Below are positions 33,593-44,934 of a stretch of DNA of 64,000 nt, in pieces. The stretch's first letter is position 1, and each line of letters begins with the position of its first letter. The DNA is taken from contig VJWM01000205.1 in the NCBI GenBank assembly GCA_010909165.1, positions 276,468-340,467 of the forward strand. The letters are read 5' to 3'. The notes beneath the pieces were generated by a model. The model worked only from the letters and a program-made list of their open reading frames with translations, was not told the DNA's origin and did not search any database. Both the position numbers and the translations under genes were made by a program. This stretch comes from Anthoceros angustus (lineage: Eukaryota > Streptophyta > Anthocerotopsida > Anthocerotales > Anthocerotaceae).

Positions 33593-35854
33593 AGCCCGCA
33601 AATTCCGATTCAATAGGCACCCAGAGCTCACAACCTGAACTCACCAAACCCATCCAGTGGTGAGGCCGGAACTCCCAGCTTGCAAGCCTGGAAGAGTAAT
33701 CCAGACTCTGCCAAGCAATACAGCCTGTAGCTGCTCAGCTGGTCCCGGCCGCAACAGGTGAGAGGTGAGGCTGCTCTGTTCCCGTGAGGTCGCCTGTTGA
33801 ATCCTTCCGGCGGGTGTACACAATCGGACATGCTTGCTTCCTCCACTGGAATGCAGTTTGCAAAGCCCAAATTAAGAAACGGGTGCCTGGCCCACGTCCG
33901 TCGCCATCTCCTGTGGGGAAGACGAATTCCGACTGGATAGCTGACACTTCCCCGTACCACGTCCATGCTGTTGCGTCTCCTGTGACATCATCTCTCTTAG
34001 ATGTTTTATATACCTCATCCCCCCCATATCCGCCCCTCATCCCCCCATCCCGTCCGTCACAACCAACTACCCTCCGTTTCTCTTCTTTATTAATCCCTCT
34101 TCATTTTTCCTTTTCCTTTCCTTTCCTTTTCTCCGTTTATTCCACTGCTGATCTTTCTTCTTTTTTTCTAGATACCTTCTAGCTCAAGTCTTTTGTAATC
34201 ATAACCCTGGTGGACTAAAAAACATCTTAAACGCTTGGGGAAGGCCACCTGAGGGAGCTAACAATGCATAGCTAATTCTATTTAACAAGCTTAAACCTTT
34301 TAAAAGAAAGCCCCACAAGGGATTAGTCCCCTATGGAGTGCCGCTTCCGGTTTACATGTGCAAGACATTTCAGTATTCAACATTCAATTGGTCTACTAAA
34401 CTCATAAATTAATTGAAATTGATGCGATCATAAGTTAATTAGAATTGATGTGGGGCTGAGAAAAAATAACCGCACGTCTATAGGGTTCATGGCCCTAAAG
34501 AGCACATAAAAACATCCCATTTTAGTCAAGTCCAACACCCAACTCTTGTTTTGCCTATAGATAATGACATAGACTGAATTAATTTTCTTGGGATGCGTTA
34601 TGCACTCCGCGTGACATGGAATTTAGAGTATATATATTATTTTAAATAGAGATATTTTATATCAAATATATATCATAGTATATATATAATATGATATAAA
34701 TTAGGGTGATATATAGATTAAGGTTATAAAACCTAAATTAAAACTAATTTTCGATTTTATTTTATTAATAAAAATAATGATTATATCTATTTTATAACTC
34801 TTTTTATTCATAAATCCTAATTTTGAAGAATCTAATCTCACAAATCCGCTGTACTGCTTATCATGGGGCAAATATGACAGCCCTAGATGCTGGATTGCCT
34901 GGAGCCGCGAGCCCTAAGAGAGTTTACATGATTACACACCTAGACCTAAGTAGTAGGAGACAGTTATTACTAGGTATTTGGGTTTTATTATTTGGTCAAA
35001 AGCACATGGGGATATAGCAAACTCAGCGTTGGATGCCGAAAAGAGACACGTGACTGACAAGTCACAAGGGGTCGGAAAATGTGTCGAGCACAGAGAGGCA
35101 TTACGGATGGATGATACCAGCCTACCAGGGAGCAGGGCAGGCAACGAGGAAAGGCGCAACGTCCACCCTGTGGTCCATGAAAAGACTAAAGAATCGATTG
35201 GCGTCTCGGACGTCGCAAAAAGCTGGACGTCTCTTGCTACCGTCGCTTCGGCACTTTCCCTTGCTCTTGCCTCTCCTTTTGTCAGCCAGCGTACTGAGCC
35301 AGCTCCCTCGTCAACCATGTCCCGACCTGCCTTGAAAGCAATGCGTCGTGCACATTGTTGGAGCTCCGGCTGCCGGTAGAGCAAATGGCTGCACTGCTGT
35401 GAGAAGCCTTGCCGTTTTGGTGGTGCTCAACATCGTCACGCATTCGGAAATTACTTCTGCACTTCACTCATTCGCATACAGGTGCTGTGCATTGCTGGCG
35501 GATTGCCTCCGTCAACATCCACGCTTTCGGCGTGTGCTGTTTAGGTGGATGAGAGGAACTGTCAACTCTGTTGAGCCGTACCGTGTTGGGATGGTTTTTG
35601 CTTGCACGCGTCCTGATGGTGCACTGTGATTTGGGATTCTGATGCGCAGGCGGACGCAGGCGTTGGTGAACCTCGCTGCGGTGACGGTATCACGGGTGCG
35701 GCATGTTTGTTGCACTGGCGACATTGGGCTGGTGTGCCAGGTCACAAGACTCCGGACAGAGATTGAGAGCAAGAGGAAAGGTTGCTGCCTGTGAGTGTCT
35801 TCGTGTACAAATTTGACCTGGAGGGGTGCTTTCTGTTCATGCGCTAGAGGCAGA
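33593..35854. promoter_or_regulatory. Divergent upstream region of FAS1-amidase and G-alpha genes
   Basis: About 2.26 kb. A pyrimidine tract (CTTTCC/TTTTC words) lies at about 34078-34180, and a very AT-rich core with TATATA runs at about 34600-34830. The last 800 bp before the G-alpha start are mixed in composition. Candidate 5' UTR splice words such as TGCGCAG (35646) exist but cannot be confirmed. No domain is found in the open frames (33784-34182, 34978-35379). Confidence 0.4.
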
Positions 35855-37030
35855 ATGGGGAGTGTTTGCTCCAGAGGCGACATGGTTGAGGAAGGGGATC
35901 AGGTTGCGGAGGTGGAGATAGACCACCGGATAGCGCAGGAAAGGAAGGCGGAAAAACGTGTGCGCAAGCTGTTGTTGCTGGGGGCAGGGGAGTCCGGGAA
36001 GTCTACCATATTTAAGCAGATCAAAGTGTTGTTTCAGACCGGGTTCGATGATGTTGAGCTGAAGAATTACACATCTGTGGTGCATGCCAATGTCTACCAG
36101 TTCATCAAAATTCTTTTGGATGGATGCCAGGAATTCGCCCTTGAGGAGGAATGGGCAGAGCATTATGTTTTGCCACCCGATGTCCAGGATCTGGCTGACA
36201 AAATCTCTGCTCTGTTGGCGAACAATGCTATGCCGACTCTGACCCCGGAGCTCGCCACGGAAATTGAAACACTGTGGAGAGTTCCTGCTATTCAGGCTGC
36301 TTATGTTCGGGCGAATGAACTGCAGCTTCCTGATTGTACGCATTATTTTCTCGAGGACGTTCAGCGCCTGGCGGACAAGAACTACATCCCTACAGCAGAG
36401 GATGTTCTGCATGCCCGGGTGCGGACCACAGGCATTGTTGAGACTGAGTTTTGCCCTACAGATGAAGCCAAGAAGAAGGCCACGTCGGAGGAAGTGTACA
36501 AGATGTTTGATGTTGGTGGCCAGAGGAATGAGCGCAGAAAGTGGATGCATCTGTTTGATGGTGTCACTGCGGTTATATTTTGTGCTGCTCTTAGCGAGTA
36601 TGACCAGACTTTGTTCGAAGATGAAACCGTCAACCGGATGATGGAGACGAAGGAACTGTTTGAATGGGTGCTCAAGCAGCCATGGTTTGAGAAAACATCT
36701 TTCCTCGTCTTCCTCAACAAGTTCGACATCTTCGAGAAGAAGGTGTTGCAGGTGCCGCTCTCTGTTTGTGAGTGGTTCAAGGACTACAAGCCTCTGACGA
36801 CCGGGCAAGGAGAAGTGGAACAGAGGGCCGAAGTGGAGCATGCTTTCCAGTATATACACCAGAAGTTCATTGATCTGTACATGCAAAATACAGATCAAGA
36901 AAGAAACATGCACCGGGAGTTTCGGATCTACAGAACCACGGCTCTTGATAGGATGCTTGTCAAGCATACTTTCACTTTGGTTGACAAAGCCTTAACAAAG
37001 AAGACACTGATAGAGTCGGGCCTCCTCTGA
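35855..37030 (+). CDS. GPA1: Heterotrimeric G-protein alpha subunit, canonical plant type, 391 aa, without introns
   Basis: Single uninterrupted exon. MGSVCSR gives Gly2 for N-myristoylation and Cys5 for palmitoylation, placing the protein on the inner plasma membrane. G1 P-loop GAGESGKST is at 43-51. The arginine finger R190 and switch I lie in RVRTTG, and DVGGQ at 219-223 includes the GTPase Gln223. NKFD is at 288-291 and the guanine-ring motif is RTTALD near the C-terminus; the end TLIESGLL matches plant G-alpha rather than XLG proteins. Function: GTP-dependent signalling with G-beta/gamma, RGS and receptor-like partners. An in-frame non-ATG extension upstream is ignored because the ATG at 35855 restores the lipidation signal. 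From memory, seed-plant GPA1 genes have about a dozen introns, so the intact intron-free frame is unusual. Confidence 0.95.
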   Translation: MGSVCSRGDMVEEGDQVAEVEIDHRIAQERKAEKRVRKLLLLGAGESGKSTIFKQIKVLFQTGFDDVELKNYTSVVHANVYQFIKILLDGCQEFALEEEWAEHYVLPPDVQDLADKISALLANNAMPTLTPELATEIETLWRVPAIQAAYVRANELQLPDCTHYFLEDVQRLADKNYIPTAEDVLHARVRTTGIVETEFCPTDEAKKKATSEEVYKMFDVGGQRNERRKWMHLFDGVTAVIFCAALSEYDQTLFEDETVNRMMETKELFEWVLKQPWFEKTSFLVFLNKFDIFEKKVLQVPLSVCEWFKDYKPLTTGQGEVEQRAEVEHAFQYIHQKFIDLYMQNTDQERNMHREFRIYRTTALDRMLVKHTFTLVDKALTKKTLIESGLL

Positions 37031-37450
37031 TTTTCTGCGAGATGGACTTGAGGCAAATTTTGATGTATATAGAACGCGAGGAAAAGGTTGCAGTGGAAAG
37101 GTAGGTATATCATTGAGATACGTTTTGCAAGTTTTCACATTGGAATCGTGGGCTACATGAATTCAACTAAGTTCTGTAGGCAGGGCCATCGGTTCGATTA
37201 GAACCTTCTTTAATTTGTTGGACCGTTAAGGGTTGTCATTTGCTCCGCACAACATGCCAGGAACCGTGCATGCACTTGTCTTGGGCAGCTTCTGAAGCTG
37301 AATCTCGGTGTGAGGCTGTGAGACCTTCCGAGCTGTTCACACAAGTAGCTATAAATATTTCCTGCTGAAACACACCCGGGCCCAGAAGCTCCAGCACTTT
37401 GTTACCCATGATTCCGAGCAAACCCAGTGAACCTCTCAGATGTTGACCTC
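37031..37450. other. Convergent 3' flanks of G-alpha and zinc-finger genes
   Basis: About 420 bp between two stop codons facing each other. No clear poly-A run that would mark a fresh retrocopy was found after the G-alpha stop. Confidence 0.5.
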
Positions 37451-38416
37451 TCAGATATGACCTCGACCACCACACGTCGGGCAAAGAATGTCCCCAGTGC
37501 CACCACAACCTGCAACAAAGAGAAATCGAACAGGGAACAGGTTAATCGTCGAGCAGCAACAAGCCAGCTAGATGTCTTGAAGGCATAAATTAGTCCCTAA
37601 GAACAAACCAGTGTAGAAACACTTACCAAGACATCTGACCTTGACAATGATACCCTGGCTTTCCAGGATTGAGTCCACATACAAGCCTGACCCAGTACAG
37701 GTGGTGCACTGTATGGCTCCTTTTGCTTCACACGATGAACAGCTGGGCTTGTTTCCTATAGAAAGTCCTTTGGAAGGCAATCCGGTTGGCTTCACGCCTT
37801 CCTCCCTAGGGATAGAAGAATCAGAAATAAATAAAGATTCCAGCTTGTTCCTGGCTCGGTCCAAACTGCTCGTGGGGTTCCCACCTGGTTGGTTACCACT
37901 AGCCTGAAGCAGCCAAACATCATCGTTGCTATTACAGCGGTTAACACCAGAAAAGCCTAGCTCAGAAAAGCCTAGCTCGGAAAAGCCTAGCTCGGAAAAG
38001 CCTGTCTGCAAGCTAATCAATCATGGTTCAGGACACTCTACAAACATGTCTCAAAGCAAGCAATCCTGCTTAAGGACCCTCCAAAGAAGCAGGGATTTCA
38101 GGAACCTGAACCCTCAGCAGCCCATTCCAAATTTCCGAACGCAATTGCACACCGACATCAGAAAGACAATCGCAAAACATGATGGAAGAACCATTACTTC
38201 TCCTTTCCAGGGCATAGCTCCATTCGTGGGCGTACTGCAGTGCAATTGTAGCCGAGGGACCCCATCCTGCCAATGGTACCTTGAGCGGACTGTCGAACAC
38301 ACTGTCCACTGCAGCAGTGGACGCACATGAGAAGATGCACTCAAGTGCACAACACCTGCTCCAGCATCGTTTGTGGAGGCTGCGGGCATGCAGAGAAGCC
38401 TTCCTGAAGTCCCCAT
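37451..38416 (-). CDS. DnaJ-type cysteine-rich zinc-finger protein, probably plastid (about 233 aa; 5' exon uncertain)
   Basis: Exons 37451-37509 and 37627-38005 are secure: their join (phase 1) restores the four CxxC(x)GxG motifs, CSSCEAKG, CTTCTGSG, CLGCGGTG and CPTCGGRG, ending GGRGHI. GLYVDSILESQGIIVKVRCL is strongly conserved in a small plant family of DnaJ-like zinc-finger proteins lacking a J domain. Relatives (LQY1, BSD2, PSA2 types) are thiol/zinc chaperones in chloroplasts. The first exon is proposed at 38153-38416 (ATG at 38416, Ser/Arg-rich, few acidic residues, donor TCG|GTGTGC). A second frame with donor CAG|GTTCCT near 38114 would also join in phase. Exon 2 begins with a 15-bp tandem repeat coding GFSEL three to four times. 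It may instead be intron, with the exon starting at an internal acceptor (CTTCAG|GCTAGT). Confidence 0.75.
37956..38005 (-). repeat. 15-bp tandem repeat (TTTTCCGAGCTAGGC)
   Basis: Three to four near-identical 15-bp units at the start of exon 2 of the zinc-finger gene; the length keeps the frame, encoding repeated GFSEL. Confidence 0.85.
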
Positions 38417-39335
38417 CTCCTGGCAAACGGATTCGAAACAGACTTGAGAAGTGTAAACAGAAGCCCGCTCGTCTTCAGATGCTCAAACCCGAATTGCCTC
38501 GGAAGAAGATCGTGACTGCCAGCCTCTCAGAGGATTTGTGGGAGTCAAAAAAATTGCTCCGATGTTTTCTCCGTGAAGCCTCGGAGACGGAGTGCACGAA
38601 CCGGTCCAGGGGAGCCATCAGTTAGAAAGATGGCCCTGTGTATCGGTTGCTGATCACAAATTAAAAGATGCTACTTTAGTTTACTTCCAGGTGCTTTCCT
38701 TAAGTCCACTACCCCTCGACCAAAGTTCTGTGACCTTCTCCAGTCTCCGGTAGGGGTTGTGAGTATATGAGAATGGTGGGACCGCCTTAGGGGAATTGCA
38801 GTTTGACGAGCTGATCCAACCGTTAGTATTCCAGCTTGTCTGAAATCTCCGGTATCATCTAATTTTTTTTTGGTTGTACTTTGACCCCTAAACACCGAAC
38901 CCTAAACGCCGGGGCACTTTCAGCTTCCGTGGTTTTTTATCTTGGGGACTTGAGTGGTGGGACCTTTGAGCAAATTATGCTAAGTGGTGAAGAGAACTGA
39001 TTCTGAGGATAAGCAAAAACTTTATATTAATCAAAGTGCCTTAAGCAATCTCCCCTCCTATATATAATAATGAGAAGAGTAGACGTTATTAATAGACGAG
39101 ATGGGGAATCCCAACTACCCCTTGAAGACCGAGGAGGAACAACCCAAAAATGGCTAATAATAAAAGGGGAAGTCCTAAGTCCCCTCGAATGCCTTTCCCG
39201 TAACTACCTACTGCACCAAGGATATTGTGATCAGGGATGATGAAGGGCCTATATAATATATATATTGGAAAAGGAAAAACATGATAATCGCATGCATTGT
39301 AACAAGTTGAGCTAATTCCTAACAAGTTAATTGAA
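38417..39335. other. Upstream region of the zinc-finger gene, grading into repeats
   Basis: A plus-strand open frame at 38281-38625 is basic and Leu/Lys-rich but overlaps the opposite gene's 5' region and lacks a known domain. 'accctaaac' words near 38884-38910 are isolated. AT content rises after 39000. Confidence 0.45.
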
Positions 39336-40520
39336 CGTCACAATGCATGTTTATCAATTGAGGTGATCTGATACCAAATTTCAGGTGCTTTCCTTGGACT
39401 TGGGCTTCTTCTCCTCCTCTTCTTGGACTTGGGCTTCTTCTCCTCCTCTGCTTGGACTTGGGCTTCTTTTCCTCCTCTCCTTGGACTTGGGCTTCTTCTC
39501 CATTGGCCTCAAGACTTGGGCACACTTTAGAGGGTCCCTTGCCTACTTGCTTAAAGAGCTAGCATCGCCTAGCATCGCCAGCACACTAACCCTAGCACGA
39601 CCCTAGCATCGCCAGCACACTAACCCTAGCACGACCCAGCATCGCCAGCACACTAACCCTAGCACGACCCTAGCATCGCCTAGCATCGCCAGCACACTAA
39701 CCCTAGCACTAAGCCTAGCAAGCTTATCAATCCCAAGACGCCTATCTAGCGTCACAATGCATGTTTATCAATTGAGGTGATCGATACCAAATTTGTGTGC
39801 CTTGGACTTGGGCTTCTTCTCCTCCTCTTGGACTTGGGCTTCTCCTCCGCTTGGACTTGGGCTTCTTTTCCTCCTCTCCTTGGACTTGGGCTTCTTCTCC
39901 ATTGGCCTCAAGACTTGGGCACACTTTAGAGGGTCCCTTGCCTACTTGCTTAAAGAGCTAGCATCGCTAGCATCGCCAGCACACTAACCCTAGCACGACC
40001 CTAGCATCGCCAGCACACTAACCCTAGCACGACCCAGCATCGCCAGCACACTAACCCTAGCACGACCCTAGCATCGCCTGGCAGCCAGAGCACAAAGCCT
40101 AGCAAGCTTATCAATCCCAAGACGCCTATCTAGCGTCACAATGCATGTTTATCAATTGAGGTGATCGATACCAAATTTGTGTGCCTTGGACTTGGGCTTC
40201 TTCTCCTCCTCTTGGACTTGGGCTTCTCCTCCGCTTGGACTTGGGCTTCTTTTCCTCCTCTCCTTGGACTTGGGCTTCTTCTCCATTGGCCTCAAGACTT
40301 GGGCACACTTTAGAGGGTCCCTTGCCTACTTGCTTAAAGAGCTAGCATCGCCTAGCATCGTCTAGCGCACTAAGCCTAGCACAGCCTAGCATCGCCTAGC
40401 ATCACCTAGCATCACCTAGCATCGCCTAGCACACTAACCCTAGCACGACCTAGCATCGCCTAGCACACTACGCCGAGCACAAAGCCTAGCAAGCTTATCA
40501 ATCCTAGTACGCCTATCTAG
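39336..40520. repeat. Three-copy higher-order tandem repeat (units about 413, 384 and 388 bp)
   Basis: Each unit starts 'cgtcacaatgcatgtttatc' (39336, 39750, 40134). It then has a nested repeat 'cttggacttgggcttct.ctcctc' (coding Lys/Glu-rich peptide on the minus strand), 'ggcacactttagagggtccc', and a run of short words 'ctagcatcgccagcacactaac'. Units 2 and 3 are nearly identical in their first half. Unit 1 has extra copies of the inner repeats. The inner open frames are by-products of the repeat. Confidence 0.9.
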
Positions 40521-40796
40521 CGTACACACAAGAGATCATAGCTTGTAACAACAAGAGGGAGTAGCTTGCACATCGTGGCACAAACACACTCTCCGCACGA
40601 GAACAACACGCAAATTCCTCACACGTCGCTCTCAGAGTCATAGTTTTGGCCTCCTCACAACACCCTTGCATTGCATATCTAGAGGACAAGCTATGATCTG
40701 AGCTTGTCCTCAGTCGAAGGGTCTATATATACTAGCCTTTGGCATCGGCATATTCCTAAGATATCCTATGGCATCAGCATATGCCAGAAATATCCT

Positions 40797-40948
40797 AAGA
40801 ACACACTATAATATGCAAGGAATATGCTAAAGCATATTACTTGAGCTTATCCACTTAGCTATTGTATATATCCTAAGAATATACTATAATATGTAGAGAA
40901 TATGCCAAAGCATATTACTTGAGCTTATCCACTTAGCTATTGCTAACC
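40797..40948. repeat. 78-bp tandem duplication
   Basis: 'agcatattacttgagcttat' plus 'ccacttagctattg' occurs at about 40831-40864 and 40909-40942, preceded in both by a similar AT-rich 'actataatatg' segment. Confidence 0.85.
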
Positions 40949-42041
40949 ATGTTTAATTAACACTAATCAATGCTTAATTAACATAAGCGCCTTAGATTAA
41001 TTAACACTAATTACTTGCTCAAAGATGAGTAATTAGATTAATTAATGTTAATCAAATACTAAACCCAAGTGCAGAGATAAGTGTCACACGGCATGACAGC
41101 GGCCAGCTCTGCCGTTTTCTATTATGTATGTGCGTGGGTCTAAGGCGATTGGCCCTTGGCAGCGACTTCGATGGAGCGAACTACACTCCCACGCAAGGGA
41201 CCGTGGGCAACAGCCAGACCGTGATCGGGCCTCGGGAATCGAGAGTTGGCGACGTGGGGGACGGGCCAGCCGTGCTCAGACTCATGGCCGCCCCGGACAT
41301 AGCCTCAATGCCCTCTCCTCCGGGTCAGCATTCCTTCATTGCAGCTTCCTAGCCCGATCCACTGGCTCTTGCCATTGCGAGGAGGTGGCGGAAACGAGGC
41401 TGGCTTGGGATGGATAAACCGGGTTTGAAGCTATGTGGGAGTGGGAGAGCTCTCCACACCTGCACTCTACGGACTTGGCATGTGCGAGGGTCTACCACGT
41501 ACGATCAATAGATGTACCAAATGTGTGGGGTCCATGCTGGGAAAATGGATGCTTCAAGTTCTAGAGGGCGGTGGCCTCCACAGCATACACAAGGAATTCA
41601 TTGTTGGCAAAGTGGAAAAGACCAATAGTGGCCCAAAGCCGCTGCGTTTGGAAAGGAGGTTGAGTTCAAAGAGCCACGGTGGGCAGGATGTTATCGGCGC
41701 CTAGGGCACGGAATGTTGGAGTGCGCCATAGAGTTGGCTTGGCATGTAGGAGTAGTTGTTGATGCAATCTGTGAAGACCCGGGCTTATGAACAGCGTGCC
41801 TTGCAATCAAGATTGGGACACCAGCGGTGACTCATCTATGAGAAGCCTATGTTGACTTTGTATAGGAGTTTTTACTTGTTAAGAAGGAATTAGTGTTCGG
41901 TGAGTACTATCTATCAAGGGTGAAGGGATCCAGATTGGAAGGAGAGTTGTGTACGGAAATTGAACAGGAGATATGTTATGTATTTCTGTATATAGGTATT
42001 TTTTGCATACATATATTACCTAAAAGGGCGTTGTAATTTCA
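40949..42041. other. Non-coding sequence with unassigned short open frames
   Basis: AT-rich 'attaattaacactaat' words lie at 40950-41060. A GC-richer stretch (41100-41720) has overlapping frames of 70-97 codons with no known motif, possibly a gene or element fragment. The rest is non-coding. Confidence 0.4.
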
Positions 42042-42338
42042 ATGTTGTAACTCCTTTTGTAATTGCGATATTATAGATGGATTTGTAAAATAGGTTGTTG
42101 TAAAGTGCGTTGTACCCGCACCGAGACGTCTCAAACTTAGATGTTGTAATTCCTTTCGTAATTGGGATATTGTAGATAATTTTGTAAAACAGGTCGTTGT
42201 AAAGTGCATTGTACCCGCACCGAGACGTCTCAAACTTAGATGTCGTAATTCCTTTTGTAATTGGGATATTGTAAATGGTTTTATAAAAGGCATTGTAAAT
42301 AGGTGACGCGGCAAGGGTTGTTGACTAGGCGCCACATG
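42042..42338. repeat. Three tandem 99-bp units
   Basis: Units begin at 42042, 42141 and 42240 with TGTNGTAA(C/T)TCCTTT(T/C)GTAATTG and contain 'tgtacccgcaccgagacgtc'. The third unit is truncated/divergent after about 40 bp. 99 is a multiple of three, so the minus strand stays open and encodes a 33-residue repeat (QLQKELQHLSLRRLGAG). Confidence 0.9.
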
Positions 42339-42339
42339 G

Positions 42340-42560
42340 CAGTGGACACCACGTCATCACATGGTGATGTGGCGATGAAGGCCATATCATCAAATCCTGC
42401 CACGTCATCACCTAAAGACGTGGCAATGAAGGGCAACGTGGTAATAACATGCCATCACTTGGTGATGTGGCGATGATGTGGCACCATATCACCACTTTAA
42501 TGACATGGTGCTAGAACTGGCCATGTCAACAATTTTACAACGTCATGAAGCTCTCGGTTT
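42340..42560. repeat. Short interspersed words GATGTGGCGATGA / CCACGTCATCAC
   Basis: The word GGTGATGTGGCGATGA occurs twice (about 42362 and 42461) and CCACGTCATCAC twice (about 42350 and 42400), partly as inverted words. This is typical of a decayed LTR or MITE-like sequence. No coding region. Confidence 0.55.
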
Positions 42561-42679
42561 ACAACGGTGCTGCGCCGTTTTACAAGTTAGAAGTACAGAC
42601 CGCGTTGGTTATGGTTAGCTTAGCTTAACCCAGCGTGGTCATACCCTTTGGTATCTTGTACCGAAGAGGTACAACTCTT

Positions 42680-43345
42680 CAGACACAGGCTATAAAAGCC
42701 CACCTCTTATAATCAATTGTATCAATTAGTAACGCACTAAAGGGTGGTAGCATGGTTTGGTGGTACACTTTAGTACCATATGGCTTGGTACACTTGGTTA
42801 CTTTGAAAAGGATAGAGAGATGTGAGAGGGTGACTTTAAGTTTTCATTAAAATAATATTTCAATATATGTTAGTTTCACTTTTATATACTTTTCGTTTGC
42901 TATTATTTACTTTAACTTACTTTACTTTTACTTGATCTGCTTTTATCCGGTGGTAAGTCAACCGCTTACCCCAATTTGACCTTTGTGGGTGCACTCGCTA
43001 TTGCCATCGGGCTCGATCTTGAGTTGATCCTTCGCCCGCCACGAGGCGGCTGGATGCAATCTCACACGCACTCGCCCACATCCGGCCGGCATCGCACACA
43101 CTCGCGGGCTCAAAAGTTCGCGTTCGAGCTCGTTGTTGTAATCAACCCTTTGTCTTTGCATTGTGAGCTATGTGGGGCTTCTTATAGGAGCCCTCCTTCC
43201 TTCGCGTAACGCGGCTCCCCACATGCAAGATCGAGCCGGCTGGAATCAGCAGTTTTGTTTGTGCGATTTTGAAGGTAATGTGCCTTGTGTGTGGCAATCG
43301 GTGTTTTGCGGCTTCGAGGCTTGCTTTACGCTCTTGTGTGCACAC
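42680..43345 (+). mobile_element. LTR-like repeat block, copy 1
   Basis: The block starts near a TATA box word TATAAAAGCC (42691), followed by an AT-rich segment with AATATATG/ATTAAAATAAT (about 42845-42870), then a GC-rich part with 'tccggtggtaagtcaa', 'gatccttcgcccgcca' and 'cgcgtaacgcggctcccc'. The same block recurs at 44933. Promoter-like and AT-rich parts suggest a long terminal repeat, but no TG..CA ends, primer site or internal coding domains could be fixed. Confidence 0.5.
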
Positions 43346-43365
43346 ATGTGCGAGTGCAGGGCGTG

Positions 43366-44765
43366 AGATGCGCGTGAGGTCTTGGCCTTGGAGTGGGTGC
43401 CGACGTGTGGCTTCTCATTGTCTGGTGTCCTTTGAAGAACTTGAGCCTTAACGGTCTTGTGTGGACATGTGCATGCTCTAGGGCCGTGAGGTCTTTGGGC
43501 GTGTGAGGGTGCTCCTGGGTGCGAGTGCAGGGCGTGAGATCTTGCGGCGTGAGGTCTTGGCCTTGGAGTGGGTGCCGGCGTGCGGCTTCTCATTGTCTGG
43601 TGTCCTTTGAAGAACTTGAGCCGGCTTAACGGTCTTGTGTGGACATGTGCATGCTCTAGGGGTCTTTGGGCGTGTGAGGGTGCTCTAGTGGGTGCCGAGA
43701 CTCCTTTGATCATTCCTTGTGTTCAATGTCACGGTGAAGGACTTGAGCCTTTACGCTCTTGTGTGCACATGCGTGGTCCGGGCCGTGAGATGTCAGGCGC
43801 GTGAGGTCTTGGCGAGTGGGTGCCGGCGTGCGGCTTCTCATTGTCTGTGGTGTCCAAGAACTTGAGCCGGCCGCGGTCTTGTGTGGACATGTGCATGCTC
43901 TAGGGTGAGGTCTTTGGGCGTGTGAGGGTGCTCCATGTGCGGGTCGCTCCTTTGATCATTCCTTGTGTTCAATGTCACGGTGAAGGACTTGAGCCTGAGT
44001 AATGCTCTTGTGTGCACATGTGCGGTGATGTGAGATCTTTGTCGCGTGAGGTCTTGGCCTTGGAGTGGGTGCCGGCGTGCGGCTTCTCATTATGTGGTGT
44101 CAAGAACTTGAGCCGAACGGTCTTGTGTGGACATGTGCATGCTCTAGGGCTGTGAGGTCTTTGGGCGTGTGAGGGTGCTCGTCTGCGAGGTGCGGCTCCT
44201 TTGATCATTCCGTGTTCAATGTCACGGTGAAGGACTTGAGCGAGTAATGCTCTTGTGTGCACATGTGCGGGATCAGGGCGTGAGATGTTGTGCGTGTGAG
44301 GTGCTGGCCTTGGAGTGGGTGCCGACGCGGCTTCCCTTGTCTATGGTGTCCTCAAGAACTTGAGCCGCTTAACGGTCTTGTGTGGACATGTGGGGCTCAG
44401 TGGTCTTTGGGCGTGTGAGGGTGCTCTAGTGGGTGCCGAGGTGCGGCTCCTTTGATCATTCCTTGTGTGCAATGTTACGTTGAAGGACTTGAGCACGAAT
44501 AATGCTCTTGTGTGCACATGTGCTAGGCTTGTGAGGTGGTGGCATTGTGATTTTGTTGGAGTGGGTGCGATGTCTTGTGCGATCTTTGGAGTGAAGAACT
44601 TGAGCCTGCGGTCTTGTGTGCACATGTGCGGGTTCGTGAGGTCCGTGTGAGGGTCTTTGGAGTGGGTGCCGGTGCGGCTTCTCGATCTGCTCCTGTGTGT
44701 CTTGTCAGAGAACTTGAGCTTAATGCAAATGTGCACATGTGCGGTGTAGTGGGTCGAGGTGCTCG
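43366..44765. repeat. Minisatellite array, part 1 (about 115-bp subunits)
   Basis: A core 'ga(a/g)cttgagc' plus 'tcttgtgtg(g/c)acatgtgc' returns roughly every 110-140 bp. Two subunit types alternate: one with 'cttggccttggagtgggtgcc...ttctcattgtctg.tggtgtc', the other with 'tcctttgatcattcc.tgtgttcaatgtcacg'. Together they form a ~240-250 bp higher-order unit. Copies differ mostly by short deletions. All open frames across it (Cys/His-rich peptides) are repeat by-products. Confidence 0.9.
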
Positions 44766-44934
44766 GTGTTGGAGTGACATGGCTTCCTCGATGAGGAGGA
44801 GACATTAGGCATCTCAAGGAATCAAAAGCGTGCCCTCAAAAACATGTTGAGCCGCTCACGTGTGAGTCGAGCCTTGGAGGCGGTGCCAAAGTGGGCGTTC
44901 GCTGGTCTTGGCATGAAGGAGACTACAACTCTTC
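44766..44934 (+). repeat. Truncated copy 1 of a ~360-bp element
   Basis: The segment from 'ggtgttggagtgacatgg' to 'gactacaactctt' is the first ~170 bp of the element found complete at 47720 and 48085. It is cut at ACAACTCTTC, a word shared with the start of the LTR-like block that follows. Confidence 0.85.

Noticed and set aside
35837-36967. 376-codon minus-strand frame opposite G-alpha
   Set aside because: Antisense shadow of a well conserved coding exon.
39590-40080. Telomere-like CTAACCCTAGC words
   Set aside because: The repeated unit is ~30 bp with CACGACC and CATCGCC parts; it is not the plant CCCTAAA array.
43001-44000. Possible active LTR retrotransposon between the two LTR-like blocks
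   Set aside because: The 2-kb interior is minisatellite only; no primer site, gag or pol motif is present.
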